Numbered from the stretch's first letter, positions 1-11,231 are shown. The stretch is 64,000 nucleotides of DNA from Flabesymbios commensalis (GCA_964017125.1 OZ024902.1:39335780-39399779); one strand, 5' to 3'. The notes: generated by a model from the sequence alone, not told the origin. A program made the numbers and translations.

Positions 1-611
1 GCGAGCGTTTCTTTGTGGTGTCTCCTTGCTTTCTTTCCTCTCAATTTCCCCCGGATCATCGCCCCGCGTGATATCAGCTGCGTTTGTGGAATGGGTCGCT
101 TTATCTTGGCAGATGATACCGGATTCTGCGGGCATTAATCCTGGCCCGCCGCGCGTTCTGGATCCCGGGGGTGAGCGATGGATCCCGGTTGAGCTAATGT
201 TGGTCCCGTGTTTGCGGCCGGCCATGCCACGGCAGCCTCGCTTTTCCAGGCATTTCTGGACATTCGGAAATTCTATCTGCCTATCAAAGGGGCAGACTGC
301 CTCCCTGCGGGTGAGCAGATAGCATCTTATGACTGGTGGATCAGGTGTACTACACTAGTCTGTGGTAGACTTATAACCCTTTAGCCACTGCGGAAAGGAT
401 TTAAAATATACAAATTCTGCCTGTATTATATGAACATAACGTATCGATAATTACAATCTCATCGCCTTTTTGGCATATGTGTCCTAAAACGTAGCCTTTT
501 CCTATTATATACTCATTATTATATTTGTAGTATGATTATGTATTTAAAATCGCTCTGATTTGCGAAATGCAACTTGATACGCGTAGCACGGTAACCAAGC
601 ATGGCCGTTAA
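1..611. other. No recognisable gene or repeat
   Basis: The first 330 bases are GC-richer and open in one forward frame for 98 codons, but that frame shows no domain, signal peptide or motif I know. The rest is AT-rich with many stops. Nothing here is supported as a gene. Confidence 0.4.
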
Positions 612-676
612 GCCAATGATATTTTAATGTTGACCCATCGTCTCCGACGCTGGCCCAACTTTAAAACAAGATTGGC
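612..676. mobile_element. FB-A foldback, core only
   Basis: A palindrome opening with GCCAAT and closing with ATTGGC surrounds the typical self-complementary core (TCTCCGACGCTGGCCCAAC). The CAGCAAAC ends of complete copies are absent, so this is a degraded or internal remnant. No coding capacity. Confidence 0.55.
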
Positions 677-762
677 TCACAATTTCATCACATTCATCAC
701 GTTTCACGTTTGCTGGGAACGCTCTAAGCTGATAAACTAACTTGGTTACGTTCCGGGTAGGC

Positions 763-871
763 CCCAGCAAACACAAAACAATTGTATAACATTTATACAA
801 CGTCGGCCCAACGTCTTCGACGTTGGTCCAACACTGTATAAAGTCATACAAATGTTTTGTGTTCACTGGGA
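763..871. mobile_element. FB-A foldback, CATTTGTATAACATT subtype
   Basis: This complete copy runs from CCCAGCAAACAC to a GTTCACTGGGA end. The arms carry the AT-rich ACATTTATACAA subtype and the centre is a GACGTTGGTCCAAC-type palindrome. It is a non-autonomous foldback that would fold into one long hairpin. The same arm subtype recurs at 24929, 35212 and 46266. Confidence 0.75.
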
Positions 872-888
872 ACATGATACATTTACTC

Positions 889-946
889 TGGGTTGGCGCA
901 ATGTTGGGAAAGCGTCGCAGACGTTGGTCCAACATTGAGCCAACCC
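889..946. mobile_element. FB-A-like short palindrome
   Basis: CTGGGTTGG at the left pairs with CCAACCCA at the right around a GCGTCGCAGACG centre. It follows the copy ending at 871 after 17 bases, so the two form a small cluster. The outer ends are missing or divergent. Confidence 0.5.
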
Positions 947-1409
947 AAGTATATATATAGGCCCTATGCATCGCGTTTGCAGTGAGACCCATCCAGCCAC
1001 CGGCGGGATTACGAGACTATCTCCGCTTCATCTCTTGGATGATTTTTGTCTGACGCAGATCAGTATTTTTTTTGCATTTATAAGCGTGAGACAGTATACC
1101 ACGGCGACCGTACGGGTTGTGTAGGCCTACGGCGGCCGCAGGCGTAGCGGTGTACATAGGCCCACGCGGGTCGCCGCATCTTCCAGTTCCACCCGATGCC
1201 GCCCACCACCATGGAAAAATAAAATATCTCTATAACGTAATATTTCTTTCTCCTTTGTCTTCGACCTGCATTGTTCGGCTGCCGTGTAGACTGCATTAAA
1301 CTCATCTAATTGCTATCTCTCGTGCAAGCTTGAATACAGCGCAGACAAGCAAAATCTTGTTAAACGCGCGTTTTACGGCTGGCATAATGGCATTACCAGA
1401 GTTCTGCCG

Positions 1410-1478
1410 TGCTCAGGCAAACAACAGTAACTGCTCACTAGAAAAGTAAGCGGTCACTGTTGTTTACCTTTGCGCTAC
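1410..1478. mobile_element. FB-F foldback, diverged
   Basis: GGCAAACAACAGTAACTGCT at the left is mirrored by AGCGGTCACTGTTGTTTACC at the right. This is a member of the palindromic family whose better copies read GCAAAGCCAAAAGGCAGTAA. No coding capacity. Confidence 0.55.
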
Positions 1479-1660
1479 ACGGAGGTGCGCATTGAGTCCG
1501 GTTGGGCAAACATCGGCGGGATGGGACCGTTCCGTGCTCAAACCTCGTGGATCACTGAGCAGGACAGCTGCACCCCGGTCTATGCAGGTACTGCCGCTTG
1601 TGGTACCCTTGTAAACAGGAGACGTTGTTGGAGGTTAAACAGGAGACGCCAGTTGTTGTT

Positions 1661-1700
1661 TTAACGTTGGCCAGCGTCCGCGACGCTGGCCCAGCGTTAA
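1661..1700. mobile_element. FB-A core palindrome
   Basis: A 40-base palindrome (TTAACGTTGGCCAGCGTC and its mirror) matches the central part of FB-A. The flanks do not show the CAGCAAAC ends. Confidence 0.5.
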
Positions 1701-1836
1701 ATCAGCTACGTGTTTGGCGAGCGCGTGTCGGCGTGCGCCTGCCTGGCGCATGTACACGTGCCGTACGCCTTCCATCAGGCAAGACAACCACACACCCGTC
1801 TGAACATCTGTATGCAATAGGTTTTATGACTTTTAT

Positions 1837-1916
1837 ACTGCCGTGCAAAGCCAAAAGGCAGTAACTGCTTACTATTCAAATAAACGATTACTGACTTTTG
1901 GCATTGCAGAGCAGTA
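1837..1916. mobile_element. FB-F foldback, near complete
   Basis: ACTGCCGTGCAAAGCCAAAA at the left mirrors TTTTGGCATTGCAGAGCAGT at the right, with CAGTAACTGCTTACT inside. It is a short palindromic non-autonomous element. Related copies lie at 27281, 28730 and 47286. Confidence 0.65.
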
Positions 1917-2334
1917 GGCTTTCTTTTATTTGTAGCATCCATACTATCTTTGTTAAAATACACCGATTAATAGCATCCATACTATCTTTATTAAAATATA
2001 CCGATTAATAGCATCAAAATTATAAAAATATTGAAGAGATTTATATATAGTCATCGAAACAAACTTCAGGATTATTTTGACCTAATTTGCGTCATTCAAT
2101 AGTAAAAATAAATTAATAGACTTTCACTGTCTGAAATGCTTGAGAATATACAAAGGAAAATACACTTGAACGCATAATATATATATTAAAAACAATATCA
2201 TCTATGATCGTTTAAGTCGCGTAATAAAATTATATCAAAATTACATGTTATAGTACATTTTACCTTGACGTTCACCCATGATTACTTTATAATCGTTTTA
2301 TTGGCATGTTAAATCAGTTATTTGGAATGAAATA

Positions 2335-2606
<272 letters not shown>

Positions 2607-2886
2607 TAAAAGGTTGAAATTGCGTCAGGTTGCTGAGAAAAACAGGTCCATTCTACTTGGCATTTCATTTGCATGGTGGGCCTATACTAATAAACAAAAT
2701 ACTCTATGCCGCAACTATGTTGTAAGTGACTAGCGCGGCAACAGAATATGATGTTTACAATCTGTTAGCTCAATAATTTATGTTAGCAGATATATAAACG
2801 AGACGAATATGTGTCTTCGATCAACGTCGTTTTCAAATACCCGGTTAAATTTAATTCACAGCAAAATTCAGATTGAATTATTTGAA

Positions 2887-3104
2887 CCCTTTAACCGCCA
2901 AATTATTTAATCTCAATTTTCACCCACTTGAAGTTGTGTCTCGCTGACGCGATCCACAACTTCAAGTGAGTGAAAATTATTCAGATTTGACAAAATGGAG
3001 GTCAACTGTTTTCATTTTTTATCTTTAACATGTTTAAAAGGTGGTACTTAATGTTCTAATAAAAAGTAAAAACCTGAATACATGCGGCACCGGCGGTTAA
3101 AGGG
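2887..3104 (+). mobile_element. PB-B piggyBac-like MITE
   Basis: The element starts CCCTTTAACCGCC and ends GGCGGTTAAAGGG. It is followed by TTAA and preceded by TGAA, a decayed TTAA. TTAA target sites with CCC/GGG termini are the signature of piggyBac transposons. Near the left end lies a hairpin made of CACTTGAAGTTGTG and CACAACTTCAAGTG. At 218 bp it is too short for a transposase, so it is non-autonomous. Other full copies: 38046, 40063, 41173, 42987 and 58310. Confidence 0.85.
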
Positions 3105-3605
3105 TTAATGGCTTCTCGCTCGGGCTCCGAGGGTTATCAGTGTATAAAGCCACACACAGACATCCACGAGCAAAACTGAAACGGAGGTGTCTATTCGTTC
3201 CCAAATTAGCTCAGCTAATTAGAACGTGCGTACAGATGAATGCCTGCTAATTAATATTTGAGACGTGAAGAATCGTTAATTCACAGTCGGGTGTGTCGGT
3301 GATGTGAAATAACGGCCGCCCGTCTCCCGAGGCAATCATTTCCACGTCATCTACAAAATGGTGGAGAACTGGGGCTGATTAATAATAAGGCGATATCGCG
3401 ACGAGGTTGCCATTAACGCAATCATCTGATCATCGGCGTGGAATCGTACGACTAAATTAAGATAGTTAAAGTAGTATGTATACATATTCAATTTCAATGA
3501 GGAAAAACGTAAATGACAAATCTGAGTATTTTTACTATACTTAAAGTTGTGGGTCACGGGAACGAGGCTCAATTTCAAGTGAGTGAGAACGAGTATAGGC
3601 CCTAA

Positions 3606-3682
3606 CCAGCAAATATTTGTATAACATTTATACAACGTCGGCATTGTACAAATGTTATACAAATGTTTTGTGTTTGCTGGGA
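3606..3682. mobile_element. FB-A foldback, shortened copy
   Basis: CCAGCAAATATTTGTATAAC at the left and GTTTTGTGTTTGCTGGGA at the right bracket a reduced centre in which the usual GACGTTGG palindrome is partly deleted. It belongs to the ACATTTGTATAAC arm subtype. Confidence 0.65.
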
Positions 3683-3964
3683 TAGGGGTCACGTTCCAGG
3701 GATTAATGCAGTAGGAAGCTATACACCATATTTCACCCTTCTAATATAAAAATATAGATTTTTACCTCAAAAACACAATGAAACACTACATAGACATGAA
3801 ATAAATACAAAATACTACGAGATTTTGCGATTCTTCACTTCCTGAAAAATAAAGCCAAGCGAATGTTTCAGTCCATTAATCAAAGACACATCATTTTTGT
3901 AATATTTTTCTGTTTATTTGAATTTTATTCTGTTCATCTGTCGTTTACTTAATACCCCACCAAA

Positions 3965-4106
3965 CATGAGACGTCGATCAGACGTTTATTAGACGTCTAT
4001 AAACGTCAATTAGACGTTTAGTAGACGTCGACTAGACTTCTATTAGAAGTCTATAATAGAAGTCGATTTGACGTCTATAATAGACGTTGATTAGACGTCT
4101 TTGTCT
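3965..4106. repeat. Degenerate TAGACGT tandem array
   Basis: Around a dozen copies of (T)TAGACGT(C/T) and its mirror AGACGTCTA occur at spacings of roughly 11-15 bases. The word is itself palindromic (AGACGTCT), so the stretch can form many alternative hairpins. The left flank CCCCACCAAACATGAGACGT recalls an FB-A end, suggesting the array grew inside such an element. Confidence 0.6.
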
Positions 4107-4490
4107 ATGCTCATCGGACGTAATTTTGGTACCTGTTATAGCCAGTTATTGCTCTCTATAATTATGCCGACTGCATTAGATTATCTGTGTGTTTTCTTGA
4201 CTTATCGATCACTTTGTATGCCAAATAAATAGCGTTTCATTATAATGATTATGCATGCATAATTTGTTGTTGATGATGGTTCTCTGCGAATTTACTATAC
4301 GGCGCATATTTTGTGTACGGTTACCCTCGTGAATGACCCGTGCAGTTTTCACTTACGGGCAAACAGAGTGCATACCATCTGGTTCACCCGGCAGCAGGGC
4401 AACGGCGCTGGTAGCTGCAAGGCGCTGCAGGGCGCTGCCAAGCTGCAGCTACTGATAACGCTGGCAAATAATCCGCAAAGCCAAAAGTCT
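4107..4490. other. No recognisable gene
   Basis: The sequence changes from AT-rich to GC-rich near 4370 and includes CTGCAAGGCGCTGCAGGGCG repeats. Short frames overlap on both strands here with no recognisable domain. Nothing is supported as coding. Confidence 0.4.
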
Positions 4491-4559
4491 GGCCCAACGC
4501 CGGCCCAATCATCGACCGGTGTCGCAGACTCCGGCCGATGATTGGGCCGGCGTTGGGCC
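4491..4559. mobile_element. Perfect-arm FB-A-like hairpin
   Basis: Two perfectly complementary 24-base arms, beginning GGCCCAACGCCGG, flank a 21-base loop containing GTGTCGCAGACTCCGG. The arm sequence is a GC-rich variant of the FB-A core. Perfect arms imply youth or arm-to-arm correction. Confidence 0.65.
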
Positions 4560-4599
4560 GCCGAGCCGTGCACGCATTGCATTTGCAGAGATCTGCCGG

Positions 4600-5476
4600 C
4601 TCCGGTTCTGTTGTGGGGGAGGGTGGCGCGTGTTCGCAGGGAGGGCCTAACATCTGGTCCCGACCCGGATTTATCAGAAAACTAGACTCCGGACCAAGGG
4701 CCACCACTTCAATTACTCATAGTAATCACTGTCGATTGTGTAGAACAAATCACAAGGCGAGTGCGAAAGTATTAAGGGCTGTAATGCGTATAGATTAGAG
4801 CGATTGATATTGTTTTTTTCTCGCGGTTGATAGGGCCTAGCAGCGCGGACATGTTGACAGTCGGCAGCCGCCGACAGTAAGCTGATTATCCGCATGCCCG
4901 ACTTTATTCCTACTTTTCTTACAGTTTTCACCTGAGCGCCGGTATTTACAAAACATAGTAATTGAATACATCTAATGACGTCATTACGTGTTTTCTTCGA
5001 ATTCATACAATTAGGCCTATCACGAATATTTGTTTATCGCTTCATAAGTTCCAATTTATTTTTTTCGGCACCTTTCCCGGTAAGAAGGATAAGCTCAATT
5101 TTATTTCCAAGACAGGTTCATGTTGGTGTTATATGGCGTTCTGTACTGGAAAAGTTAAAAATGATTATCATCAAGTTGATTTTTATGATGTTAAGAGTGA
5201 GTTAGTTAACGAGTAGACATTTTTATATAGAATTTGACACCAACTTACAATAACGATGAGTAGACCTAGCGAGCTTTAAGCCTATTATGCAGTGTAAATT
5301 TTAGGGTAACAGTCCACAAGGAATTTGGGATTTAATTTTCTTCTACCCCTAATGATAACAAGTGACCAACGGCGGTGATTGGCTCATCTCGTCATGCGAC
5401 AGGCTGAGCCACTCATTCATGGGTAGAATAATAATTATGCTTGGTATATGGTCCAGTTGCACGTCTTACATCTCGT
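4600..5476. other. No recognisable gene or repeat
   Basis: Mixed-composition DNA with overlapping short frames on both strands and no conserved domain that I can see. Confidence 0.35.
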
Positions 5477-5482
5477 TTTTAA

Positions 5483-5657
5483 CCCTTAAAGAGTCATACA
5501 ATTTAATTTTTTACCGACTTGAAGTTGTGTCTCGCTACCGCGACCCACAACTTCAAGTGGGTAAAAAATACTTTCTTGCGTACAAATGCAATTTTAAATC
5601 AAAACATATGGCAATGTAGCAAATGTGATGCTCATATAGATTTGATTAACACTTTAA
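5483..5657 (+). mobile_element. PB-D piggyBac-like MITE, decayed
   Basis: TTAA followed by CCCTTAAAG marks the left end at 5479-5482. A hairpin of GACTTGAAGTTGTGTCTCGC with its mirror CCACAACTTCAAGTGGG follows. The right end is degraded (ACACTTTAAGAG). It is related to the copy at 22286, whose loop also has a TACCGC/TAACGC-like step. Confidence 0.6.
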
Positions 5658-6029
5658 GAGCTGACTGCGCTGTAATGATGTGACTGGCAGGAAAATTACC
5701 TGTGTTGGACCAATGTTGGGTCAGCGTCAAACACGGTGACCAAACATTGGTCGAGCTCAATATCAAGTGACAACTGGACAATGACCAATTTGTATGATAT
5801 CTTTATAAAATAAGGCACTCAAACCAACAAATTATTTACGATAATTAAAATGATTTAATTTTTAAATCGTTTACAACTACATATCAATGCTTAACATAAA
5901 TAAATATAACCATTTGAAAATAACATTTAAAAATAAGGTACACAAACAACTACAGCGTAAATAATAAGGTGGTGTGATGCAATTCCTCTTCATTCTGCAC
6001 TGATAGCGTGTTATTTCAGAAAGCTTCAT

Positions 6030-6141
6030 GTAGCAAACATGAGACGTTGAAACACTTTTGGTTTAATGTTGGGCCAGCGTCGTGGAAGATGGTCCTACAT
6101 TAATCCAACAGTGGTTCAACCAACACCTCATGTTTGCCGGA
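6030..6141. mobile_element. FB-A foldback
   Basis: GTAGCAAACATGAGACGTTG at the left matches the mirror CCTCATGTTTGCCGGA at the right, with a GGGCCAGCGTC core. Terminal bases are mutated, so it is moderately old. Confidence 0.65.
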
Positions 6142-6750
6142 ATATGTTAAGCCTCCAATATACAGACCATCTAGCTGGTTTCACAGACCACGTACGGTTT
6201 CCAAGCCACCACATGCCATGAGCTCACAGAAGGAGTACATCAAACTCCACTTTGCCCTGTACAAACCAGCAGCGGACTAGATTAATGGCGTATCAATGCC
6301 AACTGCCTGAAATAATTCACGAAACCAACTTTACAAGAACAATGAACCGAATTGAATAGTTCTAAACACACACGCTGATGATGCTTCAACGGTATAGATA
6401 TAAAATGTATTTTCCTGGAATTTCAGTATTGTGAAAAGAAATAAGCCTACTTTTTTCAATATCCTTAACAAAGTTATTTCATTGTAGGCTTACGTTGTAT
6501 TAATCCACTTGGCAGTACAAACATAGTCTATCCACTAAAACATTATTGTAAGTATACTAATAGGCCTATATATTTCTCAAATGCCTTAAAAAAACTGACA
6601 TGCATGTAGCAAATTTTTCTATACACCAAAATGGTTTTCCGGGACGCTGCCGGGTATTTATCCCAATAATAGCTCAATATAATCATATATAGGTTTATAT
6701 TTGGAACTACTTAAAGCGGCTGTTTCGTTTGCTTCAGTGTATCATATTAT
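6142..6750. other. No recognisable gene
   Basis: AT-rich DNA without long frames. A few TAGGCCTA words occur, as across the window. Confidence 0.4.
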
Positions 6751-6847
6751 CCACGTTGCAGTGGACCCTACTCTTGTTGTATCGTTGCCTCAACGTTGAA
6801 TCGGAGCCATCGACGTTGATTTAATGATATGTGCATGCCCACTGGGA
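6751..6847. mobile_element. Diverged FB-G-like foldback
   Basis: CAGTGGACCC near the left pairs loosely with GCCCACTGGGA at the right, and CAACGTTGAATC pairs with GACGTTGATTTA in the centre. It resembles the better-preserved palindrome at 18443 but has drifted. Confidence 0.4.
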
Positions 6848-7143
6848 GCCCTGCGATAATAATAAAATTTGACTCATTGACATATTTTTCAAGAACTGTT
6901 TGTGCCAATATTTAAACTGCGTGCATTTCATATATTTTTATTTTTTTTAGATTTTGAAACGTTGTTCATTTTGAATGCGGTATTTTATACGGGGGAATAA
7001 AACGCTCGCCCAAGGAATAAGGTGTGACCTTTAACATGTTTAAGGCGAACACATTATTTGTTAGACTCTATTTCCCACACATCACTCAAAATGAATGACG
7101 TTTGTATTTTCTGACAAGATCAAATAGATAAGCTGGAACTGTC

Positions 7144-7230
7144 ATCGGTTGCCATTCGAACCCATCTTCTCTGTAGGCAAGCCGTCGCCGCAGCGAGAGC
7201 TTACCTGCAGGGAAGATGTTCGAACCATGC
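7144..7230. repeat. Imperfect inverted repeat
   Basis: ATTCGAACCCATCTTC at the left is mirrored by GGAAGATGTTCGAACC at the right, with GTAGGCAAGC/GCTTACCTGC inside. The TTCGAAC words look like tRNA B boxes but no tRNA cloverleaf can be drawn, so I treat this as a foldback of unknown family. Confidence 0.5.
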
Positions 7231-7491
7231 GCCCGTGCGATATCGGCTGATACTGACATACGTCTGTGAGACATGTTCAACATAATTAATTGTGTGTGCC
7301 TTGGACATTTATAACATGAATGGCAGTTGCGAAGCCAATTCCCTTCACATAACGATGCTACATGTAACGTCTACGGAAGCAGTTTGCCTGAGCTACAACA
7401 TCTGATCAGTATGCACGCATGAGTGAAGATGACAAGGGCGGAGATGTCTAGAGATAGGAGGTGCCATAGACACACCTGGCGTAACACCCAC

Positions 7492-7674
7492 ACGTGCCTC
7501 TTACACAACACCGTGCTGATATCATAATCCCAGAAAACACGGGGCATTCACTCAATGCTGTTTTAATGTTGGGCCAGCGTCGAAGACGGTGGACCAACAT
7601 TAAAACAGCATTGGGTGAATACCACGCGTTTCCTGGGATGATGATAGCAGCACGATGTTGTGTGAGGGGCACGT
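7492..7674. repeat. Outer palindrome around an FB-A copy
   Basis: A 39-base left arm (7492-7530, starting ACGTGCCTCTTACACAACA) is complementary, with about five mismatches, to 7636-7674. The FB-A copy at 7529-7638 occupies exactly the space between them, giving two concentric palindromes. Confidence 0.7.
7529..7638. mobile_element. FB-A foldback, complete
   Basis: CCCAGAAAACACGG to CCGTGTTTCCTGGGA-like ends, with arms CACTCAATGCTGTTTTAATG mirrored on the right and core GGGCCAGCGTCGAAGACGGT. About 110 bp with no coding capacity. Confidence 0.8.
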
Positions 7675-7699
7675 TTGCTGTCTGGTACGTTATCACAAT

Positions 7700-8136
7700 G
7701 TCAGTGATGGATCACACACACTGTGCTGTTATCAGCCCGCTATCTATAACTGCTTATCGTTGGGTAACGGAACGGATAGCCCTACGTACGTGGCACGCCT
7801 CATGTCTTGTCGCGTGCCACAAGTAAAGCGCTTCTGCCAGCTTATATACCATGTAGGCTAATCCATCGGAATTGAAGCAGTATAAGGTAAAAAATTGCGG
7901 CTGTTGTCAAAGGATTTCATGCATCTGGAATAAAATCTCCGTTCAGGGATTCTGTTCTAAATGCATGAATTATTTATAGTCAAGCTATATTGAAATGATT
8001 TAAATATCGTTCAATTCAATAAGTGCAGCACCATCCCGCTTTAAAGTAAGCCCCTGTTGGACACAAAACGTGTTCGGTTAGATGTGTTTGGGTAGATTAA
8101 AATTTAATTATAAAAGGGACAATTTGAGGGAAGCAT
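7700..8136. other. No recognisable gene
   Basis: Short forward frames at 7655-7861 begin inside the foldback and have no domain. The rest is AT-rich. Confidence 0.35.
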
Positions 8137-8246
8137 CCCAGCAAACACGACACGTTGAAACAATAAGGTTTTAATGTTAGCCCAACGTCTACGACGCTGG
8201 CCCAACATTAAAACATCATTGTTTCAACGTGTCGTGTTTCCTGGGA
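8137..8246. mobile_element. FB-A foldback, complete
   Basis: CCCAGCAAACACGACACG at the left mirrors CGTGTCGTGTTTCCTGGGA at the right. The arms GTTGAAACAAT and core GCCCAACGTCTACGACGCT are near-perfect. This is one of the best-preserved copies. Confidence 0.85.
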
Positions 8247-8353
8247 TAGAGACGTGATGAGGTTATATTGGATGGCCACACTTTGAGTACAGAACTGAAG
8301 AGAGTTGCAGCAGACGAGTACTGGCTGACCAGGAAGAGCGAGACGTACATCCA

Positions 8354-8391
8354 GTGTTGAATTAATGTTGGCCGGCTCATGTTTGCTGGAT
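8354..8391. mobile_element. FB-A right half
   Basis: GAATTAATGTTGGCCGGCTC leads into an ATGTTTGCTGGA end. Only one arm is present. Confidence 0.45.
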
Positions 8392-8527
8392 GAGGAACCA
8401 ACAGTTTCCACTTGTGTTAACTCCATCACCAGACAGGGGAAGATTGGGAGATGCGGAAATGGGGGAACTCCTCGCTGTGAGGAAGGAGAATACCAAGCAC
8501 CCCTTCACTTCAGTGGCTTCTCTCATA

Positions 8528-8605
8528 CCTGCAAACACAAGGCGATAGATCCATGTCTGTTCAATGTCGGATCACCGTCTGCGATGCTGGCTCAACGTTA
8601 AACTA
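8528..8605. mobile_element. FB-A left half
   Basis: CCTGCAAACACAAGGCGATA starts the copy and the core (CCGTCTGCGATGCTGGCTC) follows, but the right arm is lost after AACGTT. Confidence 0.5.
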
Positions 8606-8609
8606 GCAT

Positions 8610-9327
8610 GGTACATGGTTCATGGTGTCTGCTGTGCCTGTCAGCTTAACCATGGTATCGCTATTTTTATTTATATTTATTGTTATCAATTATTATTACA
8701 ATACATTAATGATATCATCATAACTTGGTCATTTATAGATATGTAACAAGAGTCTGTGTGAGCATTATACGTGTGGGTTAGATCGGATTATATTTGGTAT
8801 AAACATATTTATTTAGATTTCCAAGTAGCACAAGTGCTAATACAAAGGATCTCCGAATCGGATTATATTTATTTGCATGTTATAGCGGCAGGCACGTTGA
8901 ATGAAAACAGCTGGCTGATTATGTAACAATCGTCGAAAATAGTAGTAACACACCATCTTTTTCTGACTTAAAAGCTAACGTAATGGGAGAGTAGTGACAT
9001 AAAAGCACCTCCCATATCCATACACAAATATGCATTTTTAACATGACACCCACTTAACTATACATCTAGCAGTATATACAGAATTCCACAGTACAAGGTT
9101 TATTGCAGCTAGCTCTGAGAGTTTGTGTGCTATGACAGTGTGGGTAAACAGAGCCAGAGGAGGCAATTTGATGTCTGTTGGTAACACAAGCTCTGTGGCG
9201 TGCCATGGCTTGGCGTGGTTGTTTATGTTTACCTGGCCGCGTGTTGTCCCTCCAAGCCCTCCTGCTATGGTCTGGCATTGAAAGTCGACGGAATAATTCT
9301 GGAGAGACGCAGGGCCGATATTACGAG
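8610..9327. other. No recognisable gene
   Basis: AT-rich DNA up to about 9050, then mixed composition with frames on both strands between 9066 and 9480 that show no domain. The forward frame there runs through the palindrome at 9328. Confidence 0.35.
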
Positions 9328-9391
9328 CCAGATCTTTGGCCTGTGATTGGTCGAGATGTTAATCTCGACCAATCACAGGCCAATGATCTGG
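9328..9391. repeat. Near-perfect 64-bp hairpin
   Basis: Two 30-base arms (left starts CCAGATCTTTGGCCTGTGAT) around a GTTA loop, with one mismatch. It contains ATTGG/CCAAT words on both arms. Probably a small foldback element of a family seen only once here. Confidence 0.75.
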
Positions 9392-10479
9392 ATCTGAGGC
9401 TTCTCTACTTCAGACGTGTGTACCCCAGCTGCCATGATCCCCTCAAACATCTCACCAGTCCGAAACGACTTTTTAGTTGAAGCCTAACTGCTGCCAGAAC
9501 AGATAATCCCATTACAAGACAGCTGAGAAATATTATCAAACCGAAGTGCACGAAGCGATGGCTGAACGCTCCGCCACCGTCTTAGAGCAGCGACCCGACT
9601 GCAAGGCAGCTGCTTGGGTTGGTCGGGATACAGAGTTATCCCAGGTGGAGTTCAATCCTTTACCTGTGCAAAAAAATCAACATGTTAAGATTTAGGTTGG
9701 TAATAGGTGTTGGGTCGGATTTCCACTTCAAAGTGAACTATTTTTTTTTTTACAAAATATCCAATCAACCACAGCCACAGGGTGTCATCAATTAGATGAG
9801 CATGCATCATTTTCTATTAATTATTTCCTTTGGAAATCTATGTCATGCCACATATATATATAAGTTGCTAGAAGCTAAAGGGTTGAGTAAGTGAGAGGTG
9901 TGAGATGACAGGCCCCGGATCACGGAGTCTGTACGCTGCGACGTCTAGGCTATCAAATGAAGGTCAAACCGATGCCATGCAGAAAGTGCAAAACACACCC
10001 AATACGATCGAGCATTCGCATCCTGACATAGCAGAGCTAGTATCCACACTATAGGGGTACCAATTTCGTATTTATGCGAAAACTACCTTCCTTTACCAAA
10101 TTATCATTTATGCGAAATCTACATGTGTACATGCATTAGTTGCAATAGAGATATTTCATTACATACTAGGTTGAAAATCGCCAACCAGAATTGGCAGTGA
10201 CATAGTCGCAATGTTCTCTTGCATTTTTAATTTGTGCGATGTGCGCATGCGCATAGCTATAACCTGTATTGTGCCCTAGAGCTACCCTAGGGGTCCTCCT
10301 TAAAACATAAGTCGGTTTGTTAGGGTTGTTTTATCAGGGGGAATTCGGTAAAGGAAGAGTTAAAGGTCTACACCAGATCTACAAGTGCCAGACACACCCA
10401 ATACGATCGAGTACTCACATGCATCTTGACATCAGATGTATAGTCTGGTGTCAGAATGTTACCCCTTTGATCACTGAGC
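9392..10479. other. No recognisable gene
   Basis: No conserved frame. A TTTATGCGAAAACTACC / TTTATGCGAAATCTACA pair at 10070-10125 is a short direct repeat. The string ACACACCCAATACGATCGAG occurs at about 9993 and again at about 10392, so part of this stretch is a dispersed or duplicated repeat of unknown family. Confidence 0.4.
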
Positions 10480-10640
10480 CATTCAATTTAAATTTTCTGT
10501 CAGTTAAAGTTGTGTCTCGCTACCGCGACAGGCAACTTCAAGTGACTGAAAATTTGTGTGATTTGCGAAATTTAGGTCCTTACATATATCAGTTGTTCAA
10601 GATTGAAAGCATAGTTTACTTTTAACAACTGATTATACAT
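10480..10640 (+). mobile_element. PB-D-like MITE remnant
   Basis: The hairpin GTTAAAGTTGTGTCTCGCTA with mirror AGGCAACTTCAAGTGACTG is the subterminal hairpin of the PB-B/PB-D families. The TTAA-flanked ends are not recognisable any more. Confidence 0.5.
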
Positions 10641-11170
10641 ATGCTAATAAAAACACAGAAAGTCAACTGTAGTCGACATCGGTGTTTTCAATCGTATTGG
10701 GCGACATCGGTGTTCTCGATCGTATTGGGTGTGTTTGCCATTTCAGATCCGGTGGTGTGAAAACTAACTCTGATATCTGTCAGGATGAGCTGTCGGGACA
10801 CCAGCCAATCAGTGAAATGCTCCCACGTTCTTATCAACGGCTCCCCCAGTGCACCTACAAAATCCGTCTGACCCTAAAAAAAATTAGGACACGAAGCGCA
10901 CCGTACCGCGGCAGAATCTGCCCGACAATTCTTGGAATTGCGAGCTAACAAGGGAATGAGGGTCACCGATGCGAACAGGGAACATTTATTGGAGTTGTCC
11001 AGCAGAAGCGTCTTATCCGGGCATCGGCTGCTCCGCAAAGCCACTTTTACAGATTGCCAACGGCGCAGGAGCAATGTAAAACAAACTTTAATATTGCGAT
11101 TACCCAGTTGACCGGTCATGTGTTACTGCTCGCGTATCCACTCCAGATTGCTGAGTCTGCAGTAAAAAAC

Positions 11171-11231
11171 ATTCTCAGCGAACACGACACGTTGAAACAA
11201 TGATATTTTCATTTTGGGCCAACGTCAGCGA
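11171..11231. mobile_element. FB-A left half
   Basis: TCAGCGAACACGACACGTTG followed by AAACAATGATATTTTCATTT and GGGCCAACGTC; the right arm is missing. It runs into an FB-F-like AAGTAAACAGTTACTGCTAT stretch. Confidence 0.5.

Noticed and set aside
624-992. 122-codon minus-strand frame
   Set aside because: It reads through three FB-A palindromes; frames in other FB-A copies give similar peptides only because the repeat is shared.
7144-7230. tRNA gene suggested by TTCGAAC words
   Set aside because: The two words are mirror images in an inverted repeat; no cloverleaf is possible.
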